A stretch of DNA of 64,000 bases from Polaribacter sp. Z022 (GTDB lineage: Bacteria; Bacteroidota; Bacteroidia; Flavobacteriales; Flavobacteriaceae), in the NCBI RefSeq assembly GCF_023555495.1, contig NZ_JALCZO010000003.1:310001-374000 (forward strand), given 5' to 3'. The notes under the pieces are model-generated. The model did no database searches, had not been told where the DNA came from, and was given only the letters and a program-made list of their open reading frames with translations. Shown here one piece after another: positions 1-9,553 of this stretch. Each line of letters opens with the position of its first letter. Position 1 is the stretch's first letter. Made by a program: the position numbers and the translations under genes.

Positions 1-21
1 ATTAGAAAATAATTCTTACAG

Positions 22-55
22 AAAAGAGGCTCTATAAACGTGCCTCTTTTTTATT
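22..55 (+). terminator. Intrinsic terminator of a gene upstream of the window
   Basis: AAAAGAGGC at 22-30 pairs with GCCTCTTTT at 42-50 and is followed by a T-rich run. It reads towards pnp and so ends a plus-strand gene left of the window. rpsO commonly precedes pnp, but that gene is not visible here. Confidence 0.75.
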
Positions 56-196
56 TTAAACAAGTATTTTAGTTCTGACTAACAAACAGAATCTATATAA
101 AAAAATCAAAAATAGTAACAGCATTTTTGAATTTCCATTGCAACAACAAACAACAACACAACAACAAAAAAATTAAAAAATTTAGAATTAAAATTT
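56..196 (+). promoter_or_regulatory. pnp leader, CAA-rich
   Basis: The stretch between the terminator and the pnp start carries an unstructured run rich in CAA triplets at about 138-170, directly before an A-rich segment and the start codon. No TAnnTTTG box was recognised with certainty. An open A/C-rich leader would favour ribosome access where Shine-Dalgarno sequences are weak; that is inference. Confidence 0.35.
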
Positions 197-2437
197 ATGA
201 TTCCAAAAGTATTTAGAGAGGTAATAGACCTTGGAGATGGAAGAACCATTTCATTAGAAACCGGTAAATTAGCAAAACAAGCACACGGTTCAGTTGTTGT
301 TCAAATGGGAAAAGCAATGTTATTATGTACTGTAGTTTCTAACTACAAACAATCTGACGTTGATTTTTTACCACTAACAGTAGATTATAGAGAAAAATTT
401 GCTGCTGCAGGACGTTATCCTGGAGGTTTCTTTAAAAGAGAAGCAAGACCAAGTGATGGAGAAGTATTAACAATGCGTTTAGTAGACCGTGTTTTACGTC
501 CATTGTTTCCAAAAGATTATCACGCAGAAACTCAAGTTATGATTCAGTTAATGTCTCATGATGATGATGTTATGCCAGATGCATTAGCAGGTTTAGCTGC
601 ATCAACAGTTATACAATTATCAGATATTCCTTTCGAAACTCCAATTTCTGAAGCACGTGTTGCTAGAGTTGATGGAGAATTCATAATCAACCCAAATAGA
701 GCTCAATTAGCTAAATCTGACATTGATATGATGATTGGAGCTTCTGCAGATTCTGTAATGATGGTTGAAGGAGAAATGGATGAAATTTCTGAAGAAGAAA
801 TGGCTGATGCAATTAAGTTTGCTCATGAAGCTATTAAAGTACAATGTGCTGCACAAGTTCGTTTAGCAGAAGCTTTTGGTAAAAAAGAAACTCGTGAGTA
901 CGAACCAGAAAGAGAAGATGAAGAATTAGCTAAAAAAATAAACGATTTAGCTTACGATAAATGTTATGAAATTGCTAAAAAAGGAACTTCTAAAGCAGAA
1001 AGAGGTTTAGCATTTTCTGAAGTTAAAGAAGAAGTTATTGCATCTTTTACAGAAGAAGAATTAGAAGATTTTGGTGGTTTAATTGGAAAATATTTCAGTA
1101 AAGCACAAAAAAATGCAGTTAGAGAATTAACATTAGCAGAAGGTTTACGTTTAGATGGTCGTAAAACTACAGATATTAGACCAATTTGGTGTGAGGTAGA
1201 TTACTTACCATCTACTCATGGTTCTTCTATTTTTACACGTGGAGAAACGCAAGCATTAGCAACAGTAACTTTAGGTACATCTAGAGAAGCTAACCAAATA
1301 GATATGCCATCTTATGAAGGTGAAGAAACATTCTATTTACACTATAACTTCCCTCCTTTTTGTACAGGAGAAGCAAGACCTTTAAGAGGAACATCTCGTA
1401 GAGAAGTTGGACATGGAAATTTAGCACAAAGAGCATTAAAAGGAATGATTCCTGCAGATTGCCCTTATACAGTAAGAGTTGTAAGTGAAGTATTAGAATC
1501 TAATGGTTCTTCTTCTATGGCAACTGTTTGTTCTGGTACAATGGCATTAATGGATGCTGGTGTTCAATTAAAGAAACCTGTTTCTGGTATTGCAATGGGA
1601 TTAATTTCTGATGGAGAACGTTATGCTGTTTTATCTGATATTTTAGGTGATGAGGATCACTTAGGAGATATGGATTTTAAAGTAACTGGTACAGAAGATG
1701 GTATTACTGCTTGTCAAATGGACATTAAAGTAAAAGGATTATCTTACGAAATTTTAGTGAATGCTTTAAAACAAGCAAGAGATGGTCGTTTACATATTTT
1801 ATCTAAATTAACAGATACAATTGAAGCTCCAAATGCAGAAGTTAAAGCACATGCTCCAAAAATGATTAACCGTAGAATTCCTAACGAATTAATTGGTGCA
1901 TTTATTGGTCCTGGAGGTAAAAATATTCAAGAATTACAAAAAGAAACTGAAACTACTATTGTAATTACAGAAGACCCAGTAACTGAAGAAGGTATAATTG
2001 AAATTTTAGGTACTAAGCCTGAAGGAATTGAAGCAGTTATTGCTAAGATTGAATCTATGCTTTTTAAACCAGAAAAAGGTTCTGTTTACGAAGTTAAAGT
2101 AATTAAAATGTTAGACTTTGGCGCTGTTGTAGAATATACAGAAGCTCCAGGAAACGAAGTTTTATTACACGTAAGTGAATTAGCTTGGGAACGTACAAAC
2201 AATGTTTCTGACGTTGTAAAATTAGGTGATGTTTTAGATGTTAAATATTTTGGAATAGACCCAAGAACACGTAAAGAAAAAGTTTCTAGAAAAGCAATTT
2301 TACCAAAACCAGAAGGTTTTGTAGAAAGACCACCTAGAGATAATAATCGTGGAAGAGATAACAGAGGTAGAGATAATCGTGGACGTGACAACAGACGTGA
2401 TGACAGAAAACCTAGACAAGAGAAAAAAGAAGATTAA
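197..2437 (+). CDS. pnp: Polyribonucleotide nucleotidyltransferase (PNPase)
   Basis: PNPase is a phosphorolytic 3'-to-5' exoribonuclease, normally a ring-shaped trimer in the cytoplasm that takes part in mRNA turnover. The 746 residues show the complete family order: two RNase PH-like domains (the second beginning near residue 318 with [11 protein letters not shown]), the catalytic-region motif MDIKVKG near 507, a KH domain with GAFIGPGGK near 565-575, and an S1 domain at about 627-695. The C-terminus is a basic, disordered tail of repeated RGRDN units, probably an RNA-binding extension. Start is the ATG following an A-rich leader. A strong terminator follows, so it appears to be the last gene of its transcript. 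Confidence 0.97.
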   Translation: MIPKVFREVIDLGDGRTISLETGKLAKQAHGSVVVQMGKAMLLCTVVSNYKQSDVDFLPLTVDYREKFAAAGRYPGGFFKREARPSDGEVLTMRLVDRVLRPLFPKDYHAETQVMIQLMSHDDDVMPDALAGLAASTVIQLSDIPFETPISEARVARVDGEFIINPNRAQLAKSDIDMMIGASADSVMMVEGEMDEISEEEMADAIKFAHEAIKVQCAAQVRLAEAFGKKETREYEPEREDEELAKKINDLAYDKCYEIAKKGTSKAERGLAFSEVKEEVIASFTEEELEDFGGLIGKYFSKAQKNAVRELTLAEGLRLDGRKTTDIRPIWCEVDYLPSTHGSSIFTRGETQALATVTLGTSREANQIDMPSYEGEETFYLHYNFPPFCTGEARPLRGTSRREVGHGNLAQRALKGMIPADCPYTVRVVSEVLESNGSSSMATVCSGTMALMDAGVQLKKPVSGIAMGLISDGERYAVLSDILGDEDHLGDMDFKVTGTEDGITACQMDIKVKGLSYEILVNALKQARDGRLHILSKLTDTIEAPNAEVKAHAPKMINRRIPNELIGAFIGPGGKNIQELQKETETTIVITEDPVTEEGIIEILGTKPEGIEAVIAKIESMLFKPEKGSVYEVKVIKMLDFGAVVEYTEAPGNEVLLHVSELAWERTNNVSDVVKLGDVLDVKYFGIDPRTRKEKVSRKAILPKPEGFVERPPRDNNRGRDNRGRDNRGRDNRRDDRKPRQEKKED

Positions 2438-2464
2438 TTTTAATCTTATTTTATAAATAAAATC

Positions 2465-2500
2465 AAACCTATCGAGTTTTAAAACTTGATAGGTTTTTTT
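2465..2500 (+). terminator. pnp terminator
   Basis: Two 16-nt arms (2465-2480 and 2481-2496) beginning AAACCTATC and ending GATAGGTTT pair almost perfectly, with one G-U pair, followed by a T run. It lies 28 nt after the pnp stop. Confidence 0.85.
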
Positions 2501-2614
2501 GTACATTTAAAATAAAAAAAACACTTTTATATTTATACTTAAATAATAATATCTATTTTTTTTACAGGATATTATTATATAAATGAGTTGTTAGTATTAA
2601 AAAAACGAAAGCAA

Positions 2615-3103
2615 TTGAACATTAGAAAAGCAACAGAAACTGATATTGACCAAATTTGGGAAATATTCTCAAAAGTGATTGAAACTGGAGACACTTACGT
2701 TTTCAATCCAAACACACCAAAAAGTGATTTTAAAAAGCATTGGTTCGCTGATTATATGGAAACTTATGTGATTATAAAAAATGGACAAATACTCGGAACA
2801 TATATAATTAAACCTAATCAAATTGATTTAGGAAACCATATAGCAAATTGTAGTTATATGGTAAATCCAAATGCTCAAGGAAAAGGAATTGGAAAGAAGC
2901 TCTGTGAACATTCACTGAAAATAGCAAATGAAAATAATTTTGAAGGAATTCAATTTAATATTGTGGTAAGTACTAATATAGGAGCTATTGAATTATGGAA
3001 AAAATTCGGATTTAAAATAATTGGAACAACACCTAAAGGATTTAAGCATTCTAAACTTGGTTTGGTTGATACTTACATTATGTATAAAGATTTAAAAGAA
3101 TAA
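2615..3103 (+). CDS. GNAT family N-acetyltransferase
   Basis: Likely transfers an acetyl group from acetyl-CoA to an unknown amine. The acetyl-CoA loop of the GNAT fold is visible as NPNAQGKGIGKKL (Q-x-x-G-x-G), followed by the usual helix and the late motif GAIELWKKFGF before the last strands. Length (about 162 aa) fits a single GNAT domain. No in-frame ATG exists near the N-terminus: the likely start is TTG at 2615, giving MNIRKATETD, a typical GNAT opening; a TTG at 2588 would add nine residues. An ATG at 2583 is in another frame and stops after three codons. Substrate cannot be told. It stands alone between pnp and a lipoprotein gene. Confidence 0.8.
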   Translation: MNIRKATETDIDQIWEIFSKVIETGDTYVFNPNTPKSDFKKHWFADYMETYVIIKNGQILGTYIIKPNQIDLGNHIANCSYMVNPNAQGKGIGKKLCEHSLKIANENNFEGIQFNIVVSTNIGAIELWKKFGFKIIGTTPKGFKHSKLGLVDTYIMYKDLKE

Positions 3104-3223
3104 AAACTCTTACAACAACATATATAAAAGTTTGTTTTTTAGTTTACTATAAAAAACTTCAAAATTTTATTAATATAACTTATAAAAAACCTGTACTCTT
3201 TATTCTTCCATTTAATACTAGAA

Positions 3224-4288
3224 ATGAACTATAAACCTATATTAATTTGTCTAATATTTTTAACACTAAGTTTTTCTTGTGTAGGAAATAAATCATCAGA
3301 AAAAACAATTAGTAAACCAGAATATGTAAACATTCCTAAAAATACTACTCTAAAATTTACTTCAGGAATTAGTGCTATGTTTCAAGATAGTAAAGGATTT
3401 TATTGGTTTGGTAGTTTACAAGAAGGGGTAGCAATTTTTGATGGAAATAGTTTTAGATATTTTACAGTAAATGAAGGATTATCAGATAATCAAATCAGAT
3501 CAATACAAGAAGATAAAAATGGAATTATTTGGATTAACACTGCTCATGGTTTAAGTACTTATGATGGAATTAGAATTACAAACAATATTCCTATAATAAA
3601 TAATTTTTCACAAAATATATGGACAAAAACAGACAACGATCTTTGGTTTAATCCGGGAAACAAAGAAGGAGTTTATCAATATAATGGACAAAACTTAAAA
3701 TATTTAGCTTTCCCACAATCTAAAGTTATAAATCCTAACAATGTCTATTTTATAACCGATATTTCTAAAGGAAAAAACAATATGATTTGGTTTGCTACTT
3801 ATGCTGGTGTATTTGGTTACAATGGTATTAATTTCTCTATCATAAATGATGAAACTTTAGGTCTTAATATTAATACAGAACCTCTTCATATAAGAAGCAT
3901 TTTAGAGGATTCTAAAGGAAGACTTTGGATTGGAAATAATGGAATTGGTGTTTTATTAAAAGATGCTGATACAATAATAAACTTTTCTGAAAAGAATAAT
4001 TTAATTCATCCAACAAGCTCTAGGAAAGGGGATAAATCTAAACCTGGTACATTAGAACATGTTTTTGCAATAGAAGAAGATCTAAAAGGAAATATTTGGT
4101 TTGGAGATAGAGATGCAGGAATCTGGAAGTATGATGGTAAAAACATGACCAACTATACAAAGAAAGATGGGTTAACTAATAATTTTGCATATTCAATTTT
4201 CGAAGATAAAAAAGGTGATTTGTGGTTTGGTATGGTAGATGGAAATATATTTAAGTTCAATGGAAATACTTTTGACAAACAATTTTAA
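3224..4288 (+). CDS. Two-component-regulator-propeller-type lipoprotein
   Basis: The N-terminus is a lipoprotein signal (hydrophobic run ending LSFSC, lipidated Cys near residue 19). The rest is a series of about 40-residue repeats with the pattern S-I-x-E-D-x-x-G-x-I/L-W-I/F-G/N followed by G-L/I-x-x-Y-D/N-G, the reg_prop blades found in periplasmic sensor domains of Bacteroidota hybrid two-component systems. Blades are recognisable near residues 48, 88, 180, 226, 283 and 322. Unlike full sensors it has no Y_Y_Y, kinase or DNA-binding domain: it is a free-standing propeller anchored to a membrane. Ligand and partner are unknown. No terminator was seen downstream. Confidence 0.75.
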   Translation: MNYKPILICLIFLTLSFSCVGNKSSEKTISKPEYVNIPKNTTLKFTSGISAMFQDSKGFYWFGSLQEGVAIFDGNSFRYFTVNEGLSDNQIRSIQEDKNGIIWINTAHGLSTYDGIRITNNIPIINNFSQNIWTKTDNDLWFNPGNKEGVYQYNGQNLKYLAFPQSKVINPNNVYFITDISKGKNNMIWFATYAGVFGYNGINFSIINDETLGLNINTEPLHIRSILEDSKGRLWIGNNGIGVLLKDADTIINFSEKNNLIHPTSSRKGDKSKPGTLEHVFAIEEDLKGNIWFGDRDAGIWKYDGKNMTNYTKKDGLTNNFAYSIFEDKKGDLWFGMVDGNIFKFNGNTFDKQF

Positions 4289-4403
4289 AATTGTAGCTAA
4301 TTATAAAAATTCAGAACATTTTTTGAAGACTTAAATTATGTGAATAAAACCCTAGAAAATTTAAACGTTTTTTTTATCCTTTTTTGTTTCTTTGTTTCTC
4401 TCA

Positions 4404-5528
4404 ATGAAAATTCAAAAAACAACATATTTATCTTTAGGTACAAATCAAGGAAACAAACTTGAAAACCTTCAAAAAGCTATAAATTTAATAGATAATAATA
4501 TAGGTTCTATTATTAAAATATCATCTATATACAAAACTCCTTCATGGGGTTTTAATGGAAATGATTTTTATAATATTTGTATAAAAGTAACTACATACCA
4601 AAATCCAGAAACTTTATTAAACACACTTTTAAGTATTGAAAAAAACATTGGTAGAGTTAGAACATCTAAAGAAGGATATGAAAACAGGTTAATTGACATA
4701 GATATATTATTGTTTGATGAAGAAATTATTTTTTCTAAAAATCTAATGATTCCTCATCCAAAAATGTTGCAAAGAAAATTTGTATTAATTCCTTTGTCTG
4801 AAATTGCTGAAACAACAATCCACCCAATAGAGAAAAAACAAATATCAATTTGTTTGCAAAACTGTTTAGACTCTTCAGAGATTGCCATAACATCAGAAAA
4901 GTTAATAAGACCTATTCCTTTATCAGAAAAATACAACTATATAGCTATTGAAGGAAATATTGGTGCTGGTAAAACCTCTTTAGCAAATATGATTTCTAAT
5001 GAATTTAATGCTAAAATAGTTTTAGAGCGTTTTGCTGAAAATCCTTTTTTACCAAAATTTTATAAAGACAAAGAAAGGTATGCTTTTCCATTAGAAATGA
5101 GTTTTTTGGCAGATCGATATCAACAACTTACCGATGATTTGGCCCAATTCGACTTATTTAAAAACTTTATTGTTTCAGATTATTATATTTTTAAATCGTT
5201 AATATTTGCACAAGTAACATTACAACAAGAAGAGTATCTTTTGTATAGAAAAATGTTCGATTTAATGTATAAAGAAATTACAAAACCAGATTTATATATA
5301 TATCTATTTCAAAATACAGATCGACTTTTACAAAATATAAAAAAGAGAGGAAGAGAATATGAACAAAACATTGAACCTTCTTATTTAAAAAAGATTCATA
5401 GTGGTTATAAAAACTTTATAAACACCGAAAAAAATTTAAATACGCTAGTAATTGATGTATCTGATATAGATTTTGTAAATAATCATGAAGATTACAAGTA
5501 CATTATTAATAAAATAAAGTGTTTTTAA
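4404..5528 (+). CDS. folK: HPPK (FolK) fused to deoxynucleoside kinase
   Basis: The first ~150 residues are 6-hydroxymethyl-7,8-dihydropterin pyrophosphokinase (folate synthesis): SLGTNQGNK near the N-terminus, then GRVRTSKEGYENRLIDIDIL carrying the catalytic R..DID pattern and IPHPKM. The second half is a deoxynucleoside kinase of the dGK/dCK/TK2 fold: P-loop GNIGAGKT at about 184-191, then the ERF and DRY motifs and an RGREYE lid-like segment. The two pathways are unrelated metabolically, so the fusion may serve co-expression. The ATG at 4404 is preferred over an upstream TTG at 4392. From memory the same fusion is frequent in flavobacteria. Substrate of the kinase half is not determined. 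Confidence 0.88.
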   Translation: MKIQKTTYLSLGTNQGNKLENLQKAINLIDNNIGSIIKISSIYKTPSWGFNGNDFYNICIKVTTYQNPETLLNTLLSIEKNIGRVRTSKEGYENRLIDIDILLFDEEIIFSKNLMIPHPKMLQRKFVLIPLSEIAETTIHPIEKKQISICLQNCLDSSEIAITSEKLIRPIPLSEKYNYIAIEGNIGAGKTSLANMISNEFNAKIVLERFAENPFLPKFYKDKERYAFPLEMSFLADRYQQLTDDLAQFDLFKNFIVSDYYIFKSLIFAQVTLQQEEYLLYRKMFDLMYKEITKPDLYIYLFQNTDRLLQNIKKRGREYEQNIEPSYLKKIHSGYKNFINTEKNLNTLVIDVSDIDFVNNHEDYKYIINKIKCF

Positions 5529-5539
5529 AAAAAAAATTA

Positions 5540-5547
5540 TACTTTTG
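5540..5547 (+). promoter_or_regulatory. -7 box TACTTTTG of the OmpA-family gene
   Basis: TACTTTTG fits the Bacteroidota -7 consensus TAnnTTTG exactly and lies 44 nt before the ATG at 5592. A clear -33 TTG was not found. Confidence 0.6.
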
Positions 5548-5591
5548 CGGGAATAATGAGTTCCCCCAAAAAATAATAAAACAAAAATCAT

Positions 5592-7064
5592 ATGATAATG
5601 AGGAGAATTTTTTTATTTGTTCTTTTTAGCACATTCTTTGCAGCTAATTCCTTTAGCCAATTTACTACAGACGAAATTACTTACGGAAACAGAATTGATT
5701 TAGAAAACAGCAATAGTTGGGCTGTAGGTGGTGGTTTTAGTAACTTTATAATGCATGGTGATATGCGTTCTTTAGGCACAAGTGATGACACTAATTATTG
5801 GAACTTTGGTTTATATGGATATGTAAACAAAATGTTTAACCCATTATTAGGATTAGAATTAAAAGCTTCTTTTACTAAAATTTCTGGTGGAGCACAATAT
5901 TTCTCAAACGTATACGAATTAGAGTATGTACCAAATACTGTAATTAGAGATAATATGAGATTTGAAGGTAAAGCATATGGAGCTGAATTAAATTTAATTT
6001 TCAGTTTTACAAACCTTTATCAAACTACTGCAAGTAAATGGCATGCTGCTGGTTATTTTGGAGTTGGTTACCACTTATATGATTCTCAATTATTTGAAAT
6101 TGTTCCAGGAGCTGCTGACAACCCGTTAGTAGACTTTGGTAAAAACCCAGCAAGAAACAGTGTAAATCAAGCAAGTTCAATTTATTTATCAGCTCAATTT
6201 GGTTTAAAAAGAAGAATAAACAAAAGAGTAGATCTTGAGTTTAGAACAGGAATGTATTTTAATTATGAAGACCATTTAGATGCAGCAATATCTAACAAAC
6301 AAGATTGGGAAACATTTTTTGTTTCTAGTATTGGTGTAGCTGTTAAATTAGGTAAAAAGAAAATCTTTACAATTTGGGGTGATGAAGGTGGTAAAGGTGA
6401 TAATTTTAAAATTATTGATACAGATAAGGATGGTGTAATGGATCAATTAGATATTGAACCTAATACACCTGCAGGTGTAATGGTTTATGGTAATGGTAAA
6501 GCTGTAGATTCTGACAAAGATGGATTACCTGACTATAAAGATAAATGTCCTTTAAAATACGGACCTATTTCAAACGAAGGATGTCCTCTTAACGTAGATT
6601 CTGATGGAGATGGGATTATGGATGGAGAAGATTTATGTCCTAACACTCCTGGTGTAGTTGAAAACAGAGGTTGTCCTAAACAAGAAGCTGCTAAGCCAGA
6701 TAACATTAACCAACAAATTGGTTTATTAGCTGCAAGTATTTATTTTGATACAAATAGTGATAGAATTAAATCTATATCTTTTGCAACAATTGATAAAATT
6801 ATAAACTTAATGAAAAAAGTACCTAATGTTAAGTTTGTTATTGAAGGGCATACAGATGATAGAAACAGTGATAGATATAACTTATATTTATCTCAAAGAA
6901 GAGCTGCAAGTGTAAGAAAATACATGGTTAAACAAGGTATTCCATCTGACAGATTAGAATCTAAAGGATATGGAGAATCTAGACCTAAATTCTCTAACAG
7001 TAATGCAGGAGGAAGACAATTAAACAGAAGGGTAGAAATTAAACCAACAGGTTCAATAGAATAA
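5592..7064 (+). CDS. OmpA family outer membrane protein with type 3 repeats
   Basis: The 490-residue protein has a signal peptide (ending near NSFSQ), an N-terminal region rich in aromatic/glycine strands that looks like an outer membrane beta-barrel, then three calcium-binding thrombospondin type 3-like repeats (DTDKDG, DSDKDG, DSDGDG at about 275-350, with paired cysteines), and a C-terminal OmpA peptidoglycan-binding domain (IYFDTNSDRI, EGHTDDRNS, LSQRRAASV, GYGESRP). It probably anchors the outer membrane to the cell wall. ATG codons at 5592 and 5598 are both possible. It has its own promoter box and terminator, so is likely a highly expressed single-gene unit. Confidence 0.9.
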   Translation: MIMRRIFLFVLFSTFFAANSFSQFTTDEITYGNRIDLENSNSWAVGGGFSNFIMHGDMRSLGTSDDTNYWNFGLYGYVNKMFNPLLGLELKASFTKISGGAQYFSNVYELEYVPNTVIRDNMRFEGKAYGAELNLIFSFTNLYQTTASKWHAAGYFGVGYHLYDSQLFEIVPGAADNPLVDFGKNPARNSVNQASSIYLSAQFGLKRRINKRVDLEFRTGMYFNYEDHLDAAISNKQDWETFFVSSIGVAVKLGKKKIFTIWGDEGGKGDNFKIIDTDKDGVMDQLDIEPNTPAGVMVYGNGKAVDSDKDGLPDYKDKCPLKYGPISNEGCPLNVDSDGDGIMDGEDLCPNTPGVVENRGCPKQEAAKPDNINQQIGLLAASIYFDTNSDRIKSISFATIDKIINLMKKVPNVKFVIEGHTDDRNSDRYNLYLSQRRAASVRKYMVKQGIPSDRLESKGYGESRPKFSNSNAGGRQLNRRVEIKPTGSIE

Positions 7065-7089
7065 AACCTTTTTAATAGTTATAAAGCAA

Positions 7090-7125
7090 AAGAGACTACT
7101 TTTAAAAGTAGTCTCTTTTTTTTGC
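7090..7125 (+). terminator. Terminator of the OmpA-family gene
   Basis: Perfect stem: AGAGACTACTTTT pairs with AAAAGTAGTCTCT, followed by a run of T. Confidence 0.85.
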
Positions 7126-7156
7126 TCTATCTATATATTTATTAAATTTAATACAA

Positions 7157-7192
7157 AAAATTCCCTTCTAAATTAATTTAGAAGGGAATTCA
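7157..7192 (-). terminator. gldBC terminator
   Basis: Arms AATTCCCTTCTAAATT and AATTTAGAAGGGAATT pair perfectly; on the minus strand a T run follows. It ends the convergent gldB-gldC unit. Confidence 0.8.
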
Positions 7193-7215
7193 TAAAAAAG
7201 ATAAAGAATAATATT

Positions 7216-7551
7216 TTACTTTTTTAGTTCTAATTTCTCTGCAAAGTAATCGCAAAAATCACGCATTGTAGCACTCATTTTTTGATCATCTGTAGCTCTT
7301 TCAAAAGTATCAGCCATAGACACTAATGTTTGATGATAAAATTGTTTCATTTCATCTACAGGCATATCTTTTGTCCATAAATCCATACGTAAAGTATCTT
7401 TTTTCTTATGGTCCCAAACAGAAATCATTATAGCTTTAGAAGCTTCGTTATTAATACCTCCATCTTTAGCAGACCAAGAAATTTCTTCTGGAACTTTATT
7501 TTCGTCTAAACCAACTTGAAAGTTTATTTGTGAGTTATGTTTTACTGACAT
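7216..7551 (-). CDS. gldC: Gliding motility protein GldC
   Basis: The 111-residue soluble protein, without signal peptide, matches GldC of flavobacteria (MSVKHNSQI start, KDMPVDEMKQFYHQTL and MRDFCDYFAEKL segments). In Flavobacterium johnsoniae gldC lies directly after gldB and its loss weakens gliding; its exact role is unknown. Here its start codon overlaps the gldB stop by one base, indicating co-translation. A terminator follows the stop, so gldB-gldC is a two-gene operon. Confidence 0.9.
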   Translation of the reverse strand: MSVKHNSQINFQVGLDENKVPEEISWSAKDGGINNEASKAIMISVWDHKKKDTLRMDLWTKDMPVDEMKQFYHQTLVSMADTFERATDDQKMSATMRDFCDYFAEKLELKK

Positions 7552-8510
7552 TATTTTTTAGGCTTATATTTAGATTTATTGAATAACTCTTCTGAGTCAA
7601 TTATTAATAATTCTTGCAAAGATACATCATTATTTTGCATAAAAGATCTAACTATTTGCCATCCTAACCACACTCCTATTCTACCTGGAGAATCACTATC
7701 ATTCTCTAAATAAAACTTAGAAAAAGGAGCATTATCAATAAACCTTTTATTTAATTTAGTATCTGTACTAAATAATAATTTTCTTTCAATGAAATATTTC
7801 CAAATATCTTCTTCATTAAAGGTAGCCCATTGCATTTTATCTTCTGAATAACCAATCTTTATCGAATCAGAAATACCATTAACATACATATCTAATAAAT
7901 ACATTTTTTTTCCTTCATATATTATTTTACTAATAAAGCTTCTATTAGAAATAGATAACAATTGTTTATTTATAATAGAATTTGCAACATCTATAATAAT
8001 ATTTTTATCAGTATTATTTTGTTTGATATATTTTGGATAATCTGCATAAAATTTATGCTTAGAACCTAAATAAGAATCTAAAGAAATAAATAGTAAACTA
8101 TCTGCATAAATAACTCTATTTTCATAATCTATATTAGATAGCATTGTAACAACTTTTGGCGACCTAAATTTGGGATTATAATATTTTACATATTTAAATA
8201 GAGAAGTAAGTTGAGATTCTAAATTTGAAATATTTTTATATATTTTTTGTGATTCTAAAAATAATTCTTGTTCATCTTTATTACTAATTTTAGCTAATGC
8301 TATACTATCAGTAAATTCTTTAGGAAATAAATAAGGATATTTATTTTTTAAGTTTTTCAAACTATCTTTAGAAGCAGTGTAAAAATCTACTTCATACCTA
8401 TCTATAGACAAATTTGCATTTATATTAGAAACATCTATTGTATGTTTACTCTCTAACTTACAAGAAAAGAAACTAAATAAAACAAAAAAAACTATTATAA
8501 AAAATCTCAT
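7551..8510 (-). CDS. gldB: Gliding motility lipoprotein GldB
   Basis: GldB is a lipoprotein required for gliding in F. johnsoniae and linked to assembly of the type IX secretion/gliding machinery. The 319-residue product starts with a short SPII signal, the lipidated Cys being residue 17 in SFFSC. The body resembles GldB: IDRYEVDFY, YYNPKFRSPKVVTM, an IYADSLLFISLDSYLG segment, and a C-terminal RIGVWLGWQIVRSFM. gldC follows with one-base overlap. It is divergent from nadE across 58 bp, so the two probably share a control region. Confidence 0.9.
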   Translation of the reverse strand: MRFFIIVFFVLFSFFSCKLESKHTIDVSNINANLSIDRYEVDFYTASKDSLKNLKNKYPYLFPKEFTDSIALAKISNKDEQELFLESQKIYKNISNLESQLTSLFKYVKYYNPKFRSPKVVTMLSNIDYENRVIYADSLLFISLDSYLGSKHKFYADYPKYIKQNNTDKNIIIDVANSIINKQLLSISNRSFISKIIYEGKKMYLLDMYVNGISDSIKIGYSEDKMQWATFNEEDIWKYFIERKLLFSTDTKLNKRFIDNAPFSKFYLENDSDSPGRIGVWLGWQIVRSFMQNNDVSLQELLIIDSEELFNKSKYKPKK

Positions 8511-8568
8511 AAACTTTGTATCTTGCTATTAGAAATAAAAACGATAAAAATACTAAAATAGTTTATCA

Positions 8569-9357
8569 ATGAAAACTGAAAAAGTTGCAGAACACATTAT
8601 AAAATGGTTAAAGGATTATGCTGAAAATGCTAAAGTAAAAGGCTTTGTAGTTGGGGTTTCTGGAGGAATCGATTCTGCTTTAACTTCTACTCTTTGCGCA
8701 AAAACTGGTTTCCCTACTTTATGTGTAGAAATGCCAATTCACCAAGCAGAAAGTCAAGTAACAAGGGCACAAGAACATATTTCACAATTAAAAGAACGTT
8801 TTGATAATGTATCAGATGTAAGAGTTAATTTAACTTCTACTTTCGAAGATTTTATAAATGTTGTTCCAGAAACAGAATCTTCTACCAAAGTAGATTTGTC
8901 TTTAGCAAATACAAGAGCTAGGTTAAGAATGACAACTTTATATTATTTAGCTGGTATAAATGGTTATTTAGTTGCAGGAACAGGTAATAAAGTAGAAGAT
9001 TTTGGAGTTGGATTTTACACTAAATATGGAGATGGAGGTGTAGATTTAAGTCCGATTGCAGATTTAATGAAATCTGAAGTTTATGAATTAGCTGCTTATT
9101 TAAAAGTTCCAAATTCTATACAAGTTGCACAACCTACAGATGGTTTGTTTGGAGATAGTAGAACTGATGAAGATCAAATTGGTGCATCTTATGATGAGCT
9201 AGAGTGGGCAATGAAAATGCAAGATGAAGGTAAAACTGAAAATGATTTTTCTGAAAGAGAATTAGAAGTTTTTAAAATTTACACAAGATTAAACAGAATT
9301 AATCAACATAAAATGATACCAATTCCTGTTTGTGAAATTCCAACAAATTTTAAATAA
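8569..9357 (+). CDS. nadE: Ammonia-dependent NAD+ synthetase
   Basis: Catalyses the last step of NAD synthesis, adenylating nicotinate adenine dinucleotide and amidating it. The ATP pyrophosphatase P-loop SGGIDS is at residues 31-36; further family segments are ANTRARLRMTTLYY, the GTGNKVEDFGVGFYTKYGDGGVD stretch (split here by its GNK-VED and YGDG motifs) and LKVPNSIQ. At 262 residues it lacks the N-terminal nitrilase-type glutaminase domain, so free ammonia is the expected nitrogen donor. It is divergent from gldB and has a strong downstream terminator. Confidence 0.93.
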   Translation: MKTEKVAEHIIKWLKDYAENAKVKGFVVGVSGGIDSALTSTLCAKTGFPTLCVEMPIHQAESQVTRAQEHISQLKERFDNVSDVRVNLTSTFEDFINVVPETESSTKVDLSLANTRARLRMTTLYYLAGINGYLVAGTGNKVEDFGVGFYTKYGDGGVDLSPIADLMKSEVYELAAYLKVPNSIQVAQPTDGLFGDSRTDEDQIGASYDELEWAMKMQDEGKTENDFSERELEVFKIYTRLNRINQHKMIPIPVCEIPTNFK

Positions 9358-9369
9358 TATTTAAAAAAT

Positions 9370-9406
9370 AAAAAAGCTTTAATCTAATGATTAAAGCTTT
9401 TTTATT
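9370..9406. terminator. Bidirectional terminator after nadE
   Basis: AAAAAGCTTTAATC pairs with GATTAAAGCTTTTT, with A run on the left and T run on the right, so it works for nadE and for the small minus-strand ORF that ends 16 nt away. Confidence 0.8.
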
Positions 9407-9421
9407 TTTTAATTTAAACTG

Positions 9422-9553
9422 TTACAGTAAGTTTGCTGCAACAAGCATTTTCTTAATTTTCATATAGGCTCTTTTTTTAGACCCTTTAGATATTTCAAAA
9501 GGTAATAAAAGAAACAATTGTAAGATTTTTAATAATTGTAATGTTTTTTTCAT
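9422..9553 (-). CDS. Small hypothetical protein (43 aa)
   Basis: An ATG-started minus-strand frame encodes MKKTLQLLKILQLFLLLPFE then a basic segment (SKGSKKRAYMKIKKM) and VAANLL. The N-terminal half is hydrophobic and could be a membrane helix or signal. It fills the gap between nadE and dnaG, and the nadE terminator doubles as a terminator for it, which is the main reason for listing it. No family is recognised and a chance frame in AT-rich DNA remains possible. Confidence 0.35.
   Translation of the reverse strand: MKKTLQLLKILQLFLLLPFEISKGSKKRAYMKIKKMLVAANLL

Noticed and set aside
2086..2506. Minus-strand frames opposite the 3' end of pnp
   Set aside because: They mirror the codon pattern of the real gene, contain low-complexity Ser/Leu/Arg repeats from the RGRDN tail and have no supporting signals.
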